Assembly: GCA_024402435.1 (NCBI GenBank)
Contig: JAKSTU010000009.1
Coordinates: forward strand, 1 to 64,000
Source: Treponemataceae bacterium
GTDB lineage: Bacteria > Spirochaetota > Spirochaetia > Treponematales > Treponemataceae
Direction: 5' to 3'
Length of the DNA: 64,000 bases
Shown: piece after piece, positions 17,948 through 27,505 of the stretch
Layout of the letters: the number at the start of each line of letters is the position of its first letter
How positions within the stretch are numbered: the first letter of the stretch is position 1
Position numbers and translations under genes: made by a program
The notes under the pieces: generated by a model
Told to the model about the DNA's origin: nothing
The model's database searches: none
What the model saw: only the letters and a program-made list of their open reading frames with translations

Positions 17948-18301
17948 ATGGCGCAGTTCAGTATTGGAGAAGTTGAAAAAGTCAGCGGCGTAAAAGCTCA
18001 TGTGCTGCGGTATTGGGAAGAAATCGAACCTTCTTTGGCACCGCAGAAAGACATTGGGGGAAGACGTTCCTATACACTGCGTGACGTTCAGATGATTCTG
18101 CGCATAAAGCATCTGATTCATGAACAGCACCTTACAATAAGCGAGGCACGCCGCCGTGTGATTGAAGAAGCTGACATGCGCCCTGAAGATGCGGACAAAC
18201 TTCACGAAATCAATGAAATGCGCGGCGAACTGCTGAATATGTTTCATGAAATGGAAGCGTGCAAAAATAAAAACAAGATGAATTCTCAGACAAACCGGTA
18301 A
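17948..18301 (+). CDS. MerR-family transcriptional regulator
   Basis: A 117-aa protein with an N-terminal MerR winged helix-turn-helix (FSIGEVEKVSGVKAHVLRYW, GGRRSYTLRDVQMI) and a short helical tail, without an obvious effector domain. The start is set at ATG 17948, with TAGGTG as ribosome-binding site; GTG at 17942, directly after the der stop, is the alternative. It is the third gene of the ptsI-der run. Its target is unknown. Confidence 0.88.
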   Translation: MAQFSIGEVEKVSGVKAHVLRYWEEIEPSLAPQKDIGGRRSYTLRDVQMILRIKHLIHEQHLTISEARRRVIEEADMRPEDADKLHEINEMRGELLNMFHEMEACKNKNKMNSQTNR

Positions 18302-18318
18302 AATCAGCAGACTAGACT

Positions 18319-19584
18319 ATGGAAAGAAAAGAACCGAAAAAAATTTATGAAAAATATGATGCAGTATTCAATCCTCTTGAAAAAGGGACACGTGAAATAC
18401 TGGAACAATTTGACGGCATAATTCAGGATATCAAGCCTCTCAACAGCCGGCAATTATATCAGCAGAACGAAATAATCAAAGAGTTGTCCCATTCTCTGAC
18501 AGATGAGCGTCAGTCAAGACGTTTGGGTTATATGAACGATACAAAATATCTGATTGCCTATGCCCGCTATTTCATGTGGTGGAATCTGGTAAGACTTACA
18601 CCGATTTTTGCAGGACTTGAGACAAAGCCTGAAACAAGAAGTTTTTTGGAAAGCCTTACAGATGAAAGTGTCTGTATAGACATGGGTTCAGGTCCGCTTA
18701 CTGTGGTGGTGGCTTTGTGGCTTGCATGTCCCACTTTGCGGAAAAAAGCTTTGACCTGGTATTGCGTGGATTTGTCCCAAACGGCTCTTTCCTTGGGAGA
18801 AGAACTGTTTCTGAAAGTGGCTGCAAAAACTGCCTCTTTTGATGAAATGCAGAAAACCTGGAACATAATCCGGGTAAAAGGTGAATTCGGCACAGAAATC
18901 CGGAAAAAAGCTGATTTGTTTACATGCGCAAACATGTTCAACGAGGCTTACTGGTCCACTGACAAACCTTTGGAAGAAGTGTCAAAGAAAAACAGCTCTA
19001 CAATACTTTCTTACTGCAATGAAGGCGCCGGCATTTTTGTTGCAGAACCGGGTATTCCGCGTGCAGGGCGTTTTGTTTCCCTTTTGCGTTCCTGTTTTAT
19101 CAGGCAGAAAAAGCAGATAGATCTTCCATGCCCTTTTGAAGGTGAATGCCCGATGGAAGGCAAAAAAGGCGGAAAGTGGTGTCATTTTGTTCTTGATGCA
19201 ACAACCGCTCCGAAAGCACTTCAGAAATTGTCAGAAAAAGCCGGACTGCCAAAAGACAGAGCAGCAGTTTCCTTTGTTTTTGCCCATGGAAACACAAAGG
19301 CTTATGACAAGGCAAAAGCTTCTGTTCAGAAGGAGCCTCTCAAACTTCGTGTTGTCTCCGACCCGATTGCTCTTTTTGGCGGACAAACCGGAAGATACTG
19401 CTGTTCAGAAATGGGTCTGACACTGGCGGTTGCTCCGGAAAATAACTTCAGAAGCGGAGACGGAGTAATTTACAAAGGAAGCAAAAAAGCAGAATCCCTG
19501 ACCATAGACAGAAAATCCGGAGCAAAAATGCTTTATCTGCAGGATTGCGGAAAAAAGGTGGAAACATGGAAAAAACATCAGTGA
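18319..19584 (+). CDS. Rsm22-like ribosomal small-subunit methyltransferase family protein
   Basis: A 421-aa protein. An N-terminal helical region is followed by a Rossmann-type SAM-binding core (CIDMGSGPLTVVVALWLA) and a C-terminal portion with a cysteine cluster: Cys271, Cys277 and Cys288, the last in WCHF. This C-x5-C...WCHF arrangement is the Fe-S motif of the Rsm22/METTL17 family, which associates with the small ribosomal subunit; a fourth ligand could be one of the cysteines in GRYCCSEMG. It sits between a MerR gene and phosphofructokinase, overlapping the latter by 19 nt. Enzyme activity is not established in bacteria. Confidence 0.75.
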   Translation: MERKEPKKIYEKYDAVFNPLEKGTREILEQFDGIIQDIKPLNSRQLYQQNEIIKELSHSLTDERQSRRLGYMNDTKYLIAYARYFMWWNLVRLTPIFAGLETKPETRSFLESLTDESVCIDMGSGPLTVVVALWLACPTLRKKALTWYCVDLSQTALSLGEELFLKVAAKTASFDEMQKTWNIIRVKGEFGTEIRKKADLFTCANMFNEAYWSTDKPLEEVSKKNSSTILSYCNEGAGIFVAEPGIPRAGRFVSLLRSCFIRQKKQIDLPCPFEGECPMEGKKGGKWCHFVLDATTAPKALQKLSEKAGLPKDRAAVSFVFAHGNTKAYDKAKASVQKEPLKLRVVSDPIALFGGQTGRYCCSEMGLTLAVAPENNFRSGDGVIYKGSKKAESLTIDRKSGAKMLYLQDCGKKVETWKKHQ

Positions 19585-20651
19585 AAAAAATCGGCATCCT
19601 TACTTCGGGCGGAGATGCTCCCGGTTTGAATGCTGCAATCCGTGCGGTTGCCCGTACATGCATGGACGAATACGGAATAAAAGTTTATGGAATCGAACAG
19701 GGTTACAGAGGCCTGATTGAAGGAAACTACCATGAACTGACACGCGATGTGCTTTCCGGGATTCTTACCCGCGGAGGAACAATTCTCGGCACTTCAAGAG
19801 AAAAGCCTTTCAAAAATCCTGAACGCAATGAAAAAACCGGATTATATCCTGTTGAAGCAATAAAAAAGAACTACAAGAAAATGGGTTTGGATGCACTGGT
19901 TGTTCTTGGAGGCAACGGAACAAATACCACAGCTTCTCTCCTTGCAGAAGAAGGGCTGAATGTGATCGGGCTGCCAAAGACAATCGACAATGATCTGCCT
20001 CTTACGGACATTACTTTCGGATTTCATACGGCAGTGTCCGTTGCGACAGAAGCAATTGACCGTCTTCATACGACAGCCCACAGTCACAGCCGTATCATGG
20101 TCATAGAAGTGATGGGACACAAGGCAGGATGGCTTGGCCTTTACGCAGGAATTGCAGGCGGCGGAGACGTTATTCTGATTCCGGAAATTCCTTACCGTAT
20201 TGAGCCCATTGCAAAGCATATCAAAGAACGTCAGAAATCAGGCCATGGTTTTTCAATTGTTGTGGTTGCTGAGGGTGCTTTGTCAGAAAAAGAATCTTAC
20301 ATGGACAAAAAATCCCTGAAGAAAGCCCGGGCTGAAATGCCTTATTCAATCGGATACAAAGTGGCAAAAGAACTTGAAGAAGCAACGGAACTGGAATCCC
20401 GTGTTACAGTGCTGGGTTATCTGCAGCGCGGAGGAACTCCTGTGCCCTATGACCGGGTTTTGGCAACACAGTTCGGAACTGCTGCTGCACATATGATTGC
20501 CAAGGGAGACTTCGGAAAAATGGTTGCATTGCAGAACGGTGAACCTGTCGGTGTTCCTTTGGAAGACATTGCGGGCAAAATCAAAAAAGTCCCGCTGAAT
20601 CATCCTCTGCTTATGGCAGCCCGTGAGGTAGGAACCTGCTTTGGTGACTGA
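19566..20651 (+). CDS. 6-phosphofructokinase family protein
   Basis: A 361-aa PFK-A-family enzyme phosphorylating fructose 6-phosphate. Motifs are LTSGGDAPGLNAAIRAV, VVLGGNGTNTTAS, the substrate loop PKTIDNDLPLTD and EVMGHKAGW. The phosphodonor signature is mixed: Gly follows Asn in GGNGT (ATP-type enzymes keep Gly here; PPi-type have Asp), while Lys in PKTIDND is typical of PPi-dependent and group III enzymes. The usual Mg-binding Asp is Asn. The donor therefore cannot be assigned. The start at 19566 has AGGTGG upstream and overlaps the previous gene. Confidence 0.9.
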   Translation: MEKTSVKKIGILTSGGDAPGLNAAIRAVARTCMDEYGIKVYGIEQGYRGLIEGNYHELTRDVLSGILTRGGTILGTSREKPFKNPERNEKTGLYPVEAIKKNYKKMGLDALVVLGGNGTNTTASLLAEEGLNVIGLPKTIDNDLPLTDITFGFHTAVSVATEAIDRLHTTAHSHSRIMVIEVMGHKAGWLGLYAGIAGGGDVILIPEIPYRIEPIAKHIKERQKSGHGFSIVVVAEGALSEKESYMDKKSLKKARAEMPYSIGYKVAKELEEATELESRVTVLGYLQRGGTPVPYDRVLATQFGTAAAHMIAKGDFGKMVALQNGEPVGVPLEDIAGKIKKVPLNHPLLMAAREVGTCFGD

Positions 20652-21564
20652 TTCGGCAACATCTTTCAAATGCCATTTTTGTTCTGTCTGCAACGGAAAC
20701 GGATGTGTGGGAGAAATGCCCGGAATGGGCGGTTTTGACAGCAGTGTGAATTTCCGGCTTAACTGCAGTGCATGGCAGAAACTGAAAAATGATTATTCTG
20801 ACTTTTTGGCAAAAACAAAGCGGACGGCCATGCCTGAACTCCGACTGGCACCGATAACCGGCGGTGTGGAAAACGTAGGTTATGCTGAAGAGAAACAGTT
20901 TTATTTCCACATGATTAATGCAGCATATTCAGCAGGTTTTTTGCTGAGTCTGGGTGACGGCTGTCCTGATGAAAAAATCAGATACGGAATAGAAGCTGTT
21001 GCTTCACTGGCAGAAACAGAAAAAAACGGAAAAGAAGTGAAAGCGGCAGTGTTCATGAAGCCTTATCCCAATAAAAAACTGTTCGAGAGAATGGAATGGG
21101 CTGAAAAAATCATGGAATATTGCGGTGTGGACATAGATTCCTACAATATCGTAACAATGCGCAATCTGGTAAAACTTGAGAAAAAAAACGCCGCCCAGAT
21201 GCAGGAACTGAAAAAACGCTGCAAAGTGCCTTTTGCAATAAAAGGTGTTTTTACGGATGCTGATGTAGAACTTGTTAAAGAAGTAAAACCTGATGTGGTG
21301 GTCATTTCCAATCATGGAGGCCGTGTTGAAAACCGCATAGGAAGTACGGCGGATTTTCTGGTTCAGAAAGGTGAAATTCTGCGGAACAATTGTGGTGAAC
21401 TTTGGATAGACGGCGGAATCCGCACGGAAGAAGACGTTGCTTTGGCAGGATATTTGGGCGCATCCCAGGTTATGGTGGGACGGCCCGTAATTACAGCCCT
21501 TTGTAAAGGCGGGGATAATTCCGTGAAAGAATGTTTTTCCCGCCTCAAAGGATTAAATCCGTAA
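20641..21564 (+). CDS. FMN-dependent alpha-hydroxy-acid oxidising protein
   Basis: A 307-aa TIM-barrel flavoprotein related to lactate oxidase and dehydrogenase. The active-site stretch VVISNHGGRVEN (catalytic His) and the FMN phosphate site WIDGGIRTEEDVALAGYLGAS followed by VMVGRP are intact. The N-terminus has a cysteine cluster (CHFCSVCNGNGC) seen in a clade of short homologues from anaerobes, possibly metal- or Fe-S-binding. The start is TTG at 20641 or GTG at 20644; both overlap the PFK end, implying coupling. The substrate is not predictable. Confidence 0.85.
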   Translation: MVTDSATSFKCHFCSVCNGNGCVGEMPGMGGFDSSVNFRLNCSAWQKLKNDYSDFLAKTKRTAMPELRLAPITGGVENVGYAEEKQFYFHMINAAYSAGFLLSLGDGCPDEKIRYGIEAVASLAETEKNGKEVKAAVFMKPYPNKKLFERMEWAEKIMEYCGVDIDSYNIVTMRNLVKLEKKNAAQMQELKKRCKVPFAIKGVFTDADVELVKEVKPDVVVISNHGGRVENRIGSTADFLVQKGEILRNNCGELWIDGGIRTEEDVALAGYLGASQVMVGRPVITALCKGGDNSVKECFSRLKGLNP

Positions 21565-21575
21565 GATTAAGTAGA

Positions 21576-22601
21576 TTAAATTGATGACAATACGGATACC
21601 AGCGCTTTTTCCTGTGCTGCAATGACTTTGTCGCACCAGGAGTCAAAGTCAGGATCTTCGGTCTGACACTCAGGATGTGAGAGCACGTATTCAATTGTCT
21701 GGCGGATGCCTTTGGCAAAAGGAACACGTGTGCAGAATTCAGGAACAGCTTTCTGGAGTTTTGCATTGTCAAAAACTACAGTGTGTGCTTTGTCACCGAG
21801 CAGACCGCTTCCGACGTCAAAATGCTTTCCGGCTTTTGCCAGAAACTCAGAAGAAACATAATAAGGTTTGAGAGGCACATTGAGTGCATCCGCAACACAC
21901 TGGAAAATCTGGTTCCATGTGAGAGATTCTTCGCTTGTAATCTGAAAAGCTTCTCCGACTGCATGGGAATTGCCCATCAGTCCGATGAATCCGCGGGCAA
22001 AATCCGAATTGTGCGTCATTGTCCAAAGAGCAGTTCCGTCTCCGTGGATAATAACCGGTTTTCCTTCCATCATGCGTTTGATGACTTGATAACTTCCTTT
22101 GGGCCCGTGTACTCCCAGAGGAACAAAACGTTCATCATATGTGTGGCTGGGGCGAATGATTGTTACCGGGAAATTGTCCTTCCGGAAATGATTCATAAGA
22201 ATGTCTTCGCAGGCAATCTTGTTCCGTGAATATTCCCAATAAGGATTTGCAAGTGCCGTACCTTCAGTAATCCGGTAATCCTGAACAGGTTTTGCATAGG
22301 CAGAGGCTGAACTTATGTACATATACTGGCGGGTTTTTCCTGCAAAAAGACGGTAGTCACGTTCAACTTGCTCAGGTTCAAAACCGATAAAATCACATAC
22401 CACATCAAAAGACATGTCTTTGAGAGTTTCTTTGACTGCAGCTTCGTTGCTGATGTCCGCCGTAATCTGGTGAATGTTTGATGCAAAATCATATTTCCGG
22501 TTTCCGCGGTTGAGCAGATACAGATCCCACTCAGTGTTCTGAAGCGCGCGTGTAATTGCCATGCTGATTGTTCCGGTTCCACCGATAAACAGAGCTTTCA
22601 T
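21576..22601 (-). CDS. NAD-dependent epimerase/dehydratase (extended SDR)
   Basis: A 341-aa extended short-chain dehydrogenase/reductase. The nucleotide-binding motif is FIGGTGTIS at the N-terminus, and the catalytic YxxxK is YSRNK in NPYWEYSRNKIACEDIL. The Ser of SSASAY is also present. The start is set at ATG 22601 because AGGGGGA precedes it; an upstream in-frame ATG would add 20 atypical residues. It converges on the preceding gene with only 11 nt between stops. The substrate is unknown; a nucleotide-sugar-like substrate would suit the family. Confidence 0.85.
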   Translation of the reverse strand: MKALFIGGTGTISMAITRALQNTEWDLYLLNRGNRKYDFASNIHQITADISNEAAVKETLKDMSFDVVCDFIGFEPEQVERDYRLFAGKTRQYMYISSASAYAKPVQDYRITEGTALANPYWEYSRNKIACEDILMNHFRKDNFPVTIIRPSHTYDERFVPLGVHGPKGSYQVIKRMMEGKPVIIHGDGTALWTMTHNSDFARGFIGLMGNSHAVGEAFQITSEESLTWNQIFQCVADALNVPLKPYYVSSEFLAKAGKHFDVGSGLLGDKAHTVVFDNAKLQKAVPEFCTRVPFAKGIRQTIEYVLSHPECQTEDPDFDSWCDKVIAAQEKALVSVLSSI

Positions 22602-22694
22602 ATAAAATCCCCCTGAAATTTCAATGAATGAAGTATAAACCCCAAATTCAAATCCTGCCATCAGAAATCAGTTTTCTGATTTAAAGTGTTTTTT

Positions 22695-22723
22695 TCCACA
22701 ATAAGAAAAACACGTGTTAGAAT
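22695..22723 (+). promoter_or_regulatory. Predicted glpK promoter
   Basis: TCCACA (22695-22700), 17-nt spacer, TAGAAT (22718-22723). It gives a leader of about 37 nt ending in AAAGGGGAA before the ATG. Confidence 0.4.
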
Positions 22724-22766
22724 GATTCTGCAAAAATAGAAAAACAAAAATAAAAAGGGGAATTTC

Positions 22767-24272
22767 ATGGAAAAGAAATACATCATTGCTTTGGATCAGG
22801 GAACAACATCATCCCGGGCTATTGTTTATGACAGAGAATGCAATCCTTTGGGATCAAAAGCTCAGGAATTCACTCAGTTTTATCCGCAGCCCGGTTGGGT
22901 TGAACACGATGCTGAAGAACTGTTCAAATGTCAGCTTGGTGTGCTCCAGACAGTGATCATCGACACGGAAATCAAACGTGATGAAATTGCGGCAATCGGT
23001 ATAACAAATCAGCGGGAAACAGTGGTGCTTTGGGACAAAAAAACCGGAAAGCCTGTTTATCATGCAATTGTCTGGCAATGCCGCAGAACAGCTTCTTTGT
23101 GCGATGAATTGACCCGAAAAGGTTATGACGAACTTATACGGGAAAAAACCGGACTTAAGATAGATGCTTATTTTTCAGGAACCAAAATCAAATGGATGCT
23201 GGACAATGTGCCGGGACTAAGGGAAAGAGCCGAAAAAGGGGAAATTCTTGCAGGAACAATTGATACATGGCTCATCTGGAAACTTTCCGGCGGAAAATGC
23301 CATGTAACGGATGTGACAAATGCAAGCCGCACAATGCTGTACAACATTTACAGACTGGAATGGGATGAAGAACTTCTTGAGCTTCTGAACATTCCCCGCT
23401 GCATTCTTCCCGAAGTTAAGGATTCTAGTTCCGTTTACTGCAATACGGATCCGGAAGTATGCGGTTTTTCGGTTCCCATTGCTTCTGCAATCGGAGACCA
23501 GCAGTCCGCATTGTTCGGCCAGGGCTGCTTCAAGGCAGGAGACGCAAAGAACACCTATGGAACAGGCTGCTTCATGCTGATGAATACAGGAACAAAAGCT
23601 GTAGGTTCAAAACAACTTCTTACGACAATCGCTTTGGGACTGAACGGAAAAGTGGAATACGCTCTTGAAGGAAGCGTTTTCATCGGCGGTGCTGTAATCA
23701 AATGGCTGCGTGATGAACTGGAACTGATTCGTACTGCACCGGAAGTTGACATGCTTGCAGAAAGCGTTCCGGATTCAAACGGAGCATATCTTGTTCCGGC
23801 TTTTGTAGGTTTGGGAACACCTTATTGGGATATGTATGCCCGCGGAACTCTGGTCGGTTTGACACGCGGTGTAAAAAAAGCCCACATATGCCGTGCAGCA
23901 CTGGAAGGAATTGCTTATCAGGTGCGGGATGTGCTTGATACAATGGTTGAAGATTCAGGCGTTCCGATCAACATGCTGAATGTGGACGGCGGTGCCTGCG
24001 TAAGCAATGTGATGATGCAGTTTCAGTCAGATATTCTGAATACACAGGTCAACAGACCGGAAAACGTTGAAACCACTGCATTGGGTGCTGCATATCTTGC
24101 AGGTCTTGCTGCAGGATTCTGGAAAAGCCGCGAAGAAATACTGGAACGCCGCAAAACAGAAAGAGTTTTTGAACCCAAAATGGAAGCGGCGGTTCGTGAC
24201 AAACTGTACAAAGGCTGGCAGCGGGCAGTTGAACGTGCCCGAAACTGGCAGGAAACAGAATCAGCTGATTAA
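22767..24272 (+). CDS. glpK: Glycerol kinase
   Basis: A 501-aa FGGY kinase forming glycerol 3-phosphate. The N-terminus [15 protein letters not shown], the substrate region [10 protein letters not shown] and the ATP-binding C-domain ([23 protein letters not shown]) match GlpK closely. A strong Shine-Dalgarno is present. No glpF or glpD is adjacent. The stop lies inside the 3' end of the converging permease gene (12-bp overlap). Confidence 0.95.
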   Translation: MEKKYIIALDQGTTSSRAIVYDRECNPLGSKAQEFTQFYPQPGWVEHDAEELFKCQLGVLQTVIIDTEIKRDEIAAIGITNQRETVVLWDKKTGKPVYHAIVWQCRRTASLCDELTRKGYDELIREKTGLKIDAYFSGTKIKWMLDNVPGLRERAEKGEILAGTIDTWLIWKLSGGKCHVTDVTNASRTMLYNIYRLEWDEELLELLNIPRCILPEVKDSSSVYCNTDPEVCGFSVPIASAIGDQQSALFGQGCFKAGDAKNTYGTGCFMLMNTGTKAVGSKQLLTTIALGLNGKVEYALEGSVFIGGAVIKWLRDELELIRTAPEVDMLAESVPDSNGAYLVPAFVGLGTPYWDMYARGTLVGLTRGVKKAHICRAALEGIAYQVRDVLDTMVEDSGVPINMLNVDGGACVSNVMMQFQSDILNTQVNRPENVETTALGAAYLAGLAAGFWKSREEILERRKTERVFEPKMEAAVRDKLYKGWQRAVERARNWQETESAD

Positions 24273-25403
24273 GACCCAGAGAACCATCAGAACGGCAAGA
24301 AAGGCAATGTTGAAAACTGTAAAAACAGCAAAATATTTGCCCCGCCGCTCCGGGTAGGCCGCGGAAATCTGTTTGTAGGAAATCAGACTGGCCATGGAGG
24401 CAATCAAAGTTCCGAGGCCGCCTAAGTTTGTTCCTGCAATCAGAAGTTCGTATTTCTGTGTAAAGCCTGAAAGCAGCAGTGCGGCGGGAACATTGGATAT
24501 GACCTGACTTGCCGCGACCGCAACAGGAACTTCGTGGTCAAGAAGAATACCGTGCAGAAAAGCGCTTACCTGGGGAACAGACTTGATGTTTCCCACAAAA
24601 ACAAAAAAACCTACAAAAGTTGCCAAAAGGGAATAATCCACTTTCAGAAGAATTTTCCGGTTAAAAATCAGATAAAGTACAGCAACAATTATGAAAAGAA
24701 CTGCTGGCTGCAATACTTTGAAAACAGAGAGCATGCTGAGGACAAAACACAGAATCGTGGTGATTACTGAAAGAGTGCTTTTTTTTCCGGATTTGGTGTT
24801 TTCATTGATTATCTGATTTGACACGCCGGATTGGGCGGCATTCCTGTTTTTTCCGTGAATCACCAGAACGCAGAGTGCAAGAAGCAGAAAACTTGCGCAG
24901 GTGTAGGGAAGCATTACAAGGATGAATTGTCCCAAAGAAATGCCTGCAAGATTATAAAGATACAGATTCTGCGGATTTCCCATGGGAAGAAGCATGCTTC
25001 CAAGATTTGCCGCCAGAGTCTGGAGAACAATTGTGACGACGGCAAGTTTTTCGAGTCCGCTAAATTTTAAGGTGATGAGGGCTAGAGGAACAAATGTAAT
25101 CAGTGCAACATCATTTGTAATGATCATGCTGAAAAAGAAAGGAAGAAAAATCAGAACAGACAGAATTCCGCCTGTGGATTTTGTCTTGTCAAGAAGAAAC
25201 CTGGAACAGATTTCAAAAATCCCCATTTCTTTGAAACCTGCCATTACGCACATAAGTGAAAAAAGCAGGAAAAGGGTATTGAAATCAATATAAGTCAGGA
25301 TTTCTTTGCCCGGAAGTGTAAAAATGCTTGAAACAACCGCCAGAAGCAGTGCAACGCAAAGAACAATTTCGCTTCGGATGAATTCAATCAATTTGTTTTT
25401 CAT
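24261..25403 (-). CDS. SLC13/ArsB-like anion permease
   Basis: A 380-aa integral membrane protein with about ten hydrophobic segments. It fits the ion-transporter superfamily of citrate, arsenite and Na+/H+ carriers: [21 protein letters not shown] and [14 protein letters not shown] are the characteristic re-entrant-type stretches, and [11 protein letters not shown] occurs in the second half. The start at 25403 overlaps the GH42 stop as ATGA, so the two are translated together, which suggests but does not prove a role in sugar or organic-acid handling. The substrate is unknown. Confidence 0.8.
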   Translation of the reverse strand: MKNKLIEFIRSEIVLCVALLLAVVSSIFTLPGKEILTYIDFNTLFLLFSLMCVMAGFKEMGIFEICSRFLLDKTKSTGGILSVLIFLPFFFSMIITNDVALITFVPLALITLKFSGLEKLAVVTIVLQTLAANLGSMLLPMGNPQNLYLYNLAGISLGQFILVMLPYTCASFLLLALCVLVIHGKNRNAAQSGVSNQIINENTKSGKKSTLSVITTILCFVLSMLSVFKVLQPAVLFIIVAVLYLIFNRKILLKVDYSLLATFVGFFVFVGNIKSVPQVSAFLHGILLDHEVPVAVAASQVISNVPAALLLSGFTQKYELLIAGTNLGGLGTLIASMASLISYKQISAAYPERRGKYFAVFTVFNIAFLAVLMVLWVLIS

Positions 25404-27487
25404 TTGATTTGCTGTGTCTTGAAAACACATACTCCATATCCGGAAAGATTGATTTTTCCCTGTCGGACAGATTTGTCAAACAATTCATACATCGGTTGTA
25501 GGACTTCTATCTCGACAGGTGATTTGCTGTAGTTCAGCACAAAAAAATACATGGTTCCGTCATCGCTTTTCCGTACTGTCATTTCGCAGCACTGCGGAAG
25601 TGACAACATTTTTCCGTAGGGTTCGGCCACCTTCAGCTGTTTCAGGAAAACTTCAGCAGCACTGTCGGAAAAAGCACCGCCGAAATAATAACAGTGGCCT
25701 TTGCCGAAAGCATTGTGGACAACTGCACCGGATTTTCTTTCACCGAAAGATCCTGTTGAATAACGGGCAACAACAGAAGCCGATTCCGCTGCTGCTTCAA
25801 GTTCGTCAACAAAGACTGCTGCTTCAAAAGAACTGTCAGAACCGGTTTCTGAATCAGAAGGCCAATTTACCATAAGTGGAACTTCGTCCGGCGGAACAAG
25901 ACTGTATTCGGGAATGTCAGTGCCGGAAAGCTTTGCGGCAAGACCCGGAAGCAGTGAATCAACACATTTACCGTGAATTTCCTTATAACCGGTTCTGCAT
26001 CCGAAAACAACAGTGCCGCCTTCTGCAGCATATTTTTCAAGAACTGCAATTCGTTCTTCCGTAAGAATGGAAGGATGGGGATAAAAAACCACGTTGTAAG
26101 AAGAAAGCCCGTTTTTGAAAGTGTCTGATTCTGCATAAACATAGTCGAAGGGCACATGAAGAAGCTGGCACATTTTGAAAAGCGAATAATGGCTTTGTGA
26201 TTCGATGCGTTTTTTCCATACGTCAAACTGAGAATCCCAAATATTGTCGTAATCTTTGACAATGGCAACTTTTGCATGGAACCTGCTTCCGGCAAGGCAC
26301 TGCAGATTTTCAATTTTTCTTGAAAGTTCTGTGATTTCTTCAAGACGTCTGTTGTTGCGCCCTGAATAGTCAAGAATTCCGTGCCAGTAAATTTCCGTGC
26401 CGAATGCAGCAGTGCGCCATCTGAAAAAACTTACGTAATCAGCACCGTGGGCAATACTCTGCAAAGCCCAGAGACTGATTTGTCCCGGTCTTGGTGCAGG
26501 TGCTTCCATGGAAGTGGTCCAACCGTTTGCACCTGACTGTTGTTCCATGATTCCGAAAGAACCTGAAACAGCGCGGGTTTCCGTAAGATTTCTGCTCCAT
26601 TCCCTGTCCTTTGCAAAATCAGAGTTTTGGAATCCGTTGATGCAGTATGCAAAGTTCGGGTAACTGTCATAGGTCATGAAATCCAGTGATTCTTTTGTAA
26701 GACGCACATAATCGATGTTGCCGAAAAGTCCGTTTGTCGTGATGAAATCACCGGGTTTTGCATATTTTCTGATGATTTTTGCCTGAGCGGAAGCAAATGT
26801 ATTTACGCTGTCTGAAATGAAGCGGAGATAATCCAGATGTAGGTGGGGATTCGGTGAAGAACTGTTTGTCCGTCTTGGCAGATGCACCTGATTCCAATCG
26901 GAATAAGTCTGATTCCAGAAAACCGTTCCCCATGCTTTGTTAAGTTCGTCCAAAGAACCGTATTTTTTCTGAACGAAGACTCTGAAAGCTTGGTCATCAC
27001 TTTTTGAATAAAATTCATTGGCTTCGCAGTTGAATTCATTGTCCAGCTGCCAGCCGATGATTGCAGGATGTTTTGCATAATGTGATGCACTTTTTTCAGT
27101 GATTCTTGCGGCAAATTCTCTATAAACAGGAGAATTGTAATTGTAATGGCGCCTTGATCCGTGATGAATCAGATGGCCGTCAATGTCAGCATTAAGAACT
27201 TCAGGATATTTTTCCGTAAGCCATGCAGGCGGTGTGGCTGTTGGTGTGCAGAAAATGACTTGGATTCCTTTGGTTTTGGCAAGATCAAGAAAGCGGTCAA
27301 AAAAAGAATAATCAAATGAATTTTCATGGGGTTCAATCAGATTCCAGGCAAATTCTGCAATACGAATGGTTTTCAATCCGGCAGAAATCATTCTGTCAAG
27401 ATCAGTTTTCCAAAGTTTTTCGTCCCAATGTTCAGGATAATAGCATACGCCCAAATCAATTGAGTTTCCGTTCAAAATAGCGCTCAT
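25400..27487 (-). CDS. GH42 beta-galactosidase
   Basis: A 695-aa cytoplasmic glycoside hydrolase family 42 enzyme. The TIM-barrel domain begins LGVCYYPEHWDE. The acid/base Glu is in GWQLDNEF (near residue 151) and the nucleophile Glu in FGIMEQQSGANGW (near residue 312), matching family positions. A trimerisation domain and a small C-terminal beta domain follow. The start is set at ATG 27487 (MSAILNGNSIDLG). Only 18 bp separate it from the start codon of the divergent ASCH gene, leaving no room for a usual leader; TATTAT lies 7 nt before the ATG. Likely cleaves beta-galactosides from diet or host glycans. Confidence 0.92.
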   Translation of the reverse strand: MSAILNGNSIDLGVCYYPEHWDEKLWKTDLDRMISAGLKTIRIAEFAWNLIEPHENSFDYSFFDRFLDLAKTKGIQVIFCTPTATPPAWLTEKYPEVLNADIDGHLIHHGSRRHYNYNSPVYREFAARITEKSASHYAKHPAIIGWQLDNEFNCEANEFYSKSDDQAFRVFVQKKYGSLDELNKAWGTVFWNQTYSDWNQVHLPRRTNSSSPNPHLHLDYLRFISDSVNTFASAQAKIIRKYAKPGDFITTNGLFGNIDYVRLTKESLDFMTYDSYPNFAYCINGFQNSDFAKDREWSRNLTETRAVSGSFGIMEQQSGANGWTTSMEAPAPRPGQISLWALQSIAHGADYVSFFRWRTAAFGTEIYWHGILDYSGRNNRRLEEITELSRKIENLQCLAGSRFHAKVAIVKDYDNIWDSQFDVWKKRIESQSHYSLFKMCQLLHVPFDYVYAESDTFKNGLSSYNVVFYPHPSILTEERIAVLEKYAAEGGTVVFGCRTGYKEIHGKCVDSLLPGLAAKLSGTDIPEYSLVPPDEVPLMVNWPSDSETGSDSSFEAAVFVDELEAAAESASVVARYSTGSFGERKSGAVVHNAFGKGHCYYFGGAFSDSAAEVFLKQLKVAEPYGKMLSLPQCCEMTVRKSDDGTMYFFVLNYSKSPVEIEVLQPMYELFDKSVRQGKINLSGYGVCVFKTQQIK

Positions 27488-27505
27488 AAATGATATAATA
27501 TAAAT
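27471..27505. promoter_or_regulatory. Overlapping divergent leaderless promoters (GH42 / ASCH)
   Basis: Plus: TTCAAA (27471-27476), 17 nt, TATAAT (27494-27499), six bases, ATG at 27506. Minus: TATTAT (27500-27495), seven bases, ATG at 27487. The two -10 hexamers share the same AT tract, so the promoters should be mutually exclusive. Confidence 0.55.

Noticed and set aside
16790-18247. A 485-codon open frame on the minus strand across der and the merR-type gene
   Set aside because: It is exactly antisense to two clearly recognised genes, its protein is rich in Phe, His and Cys with no motif, and no promoter or Shine-Dalgarno fits.
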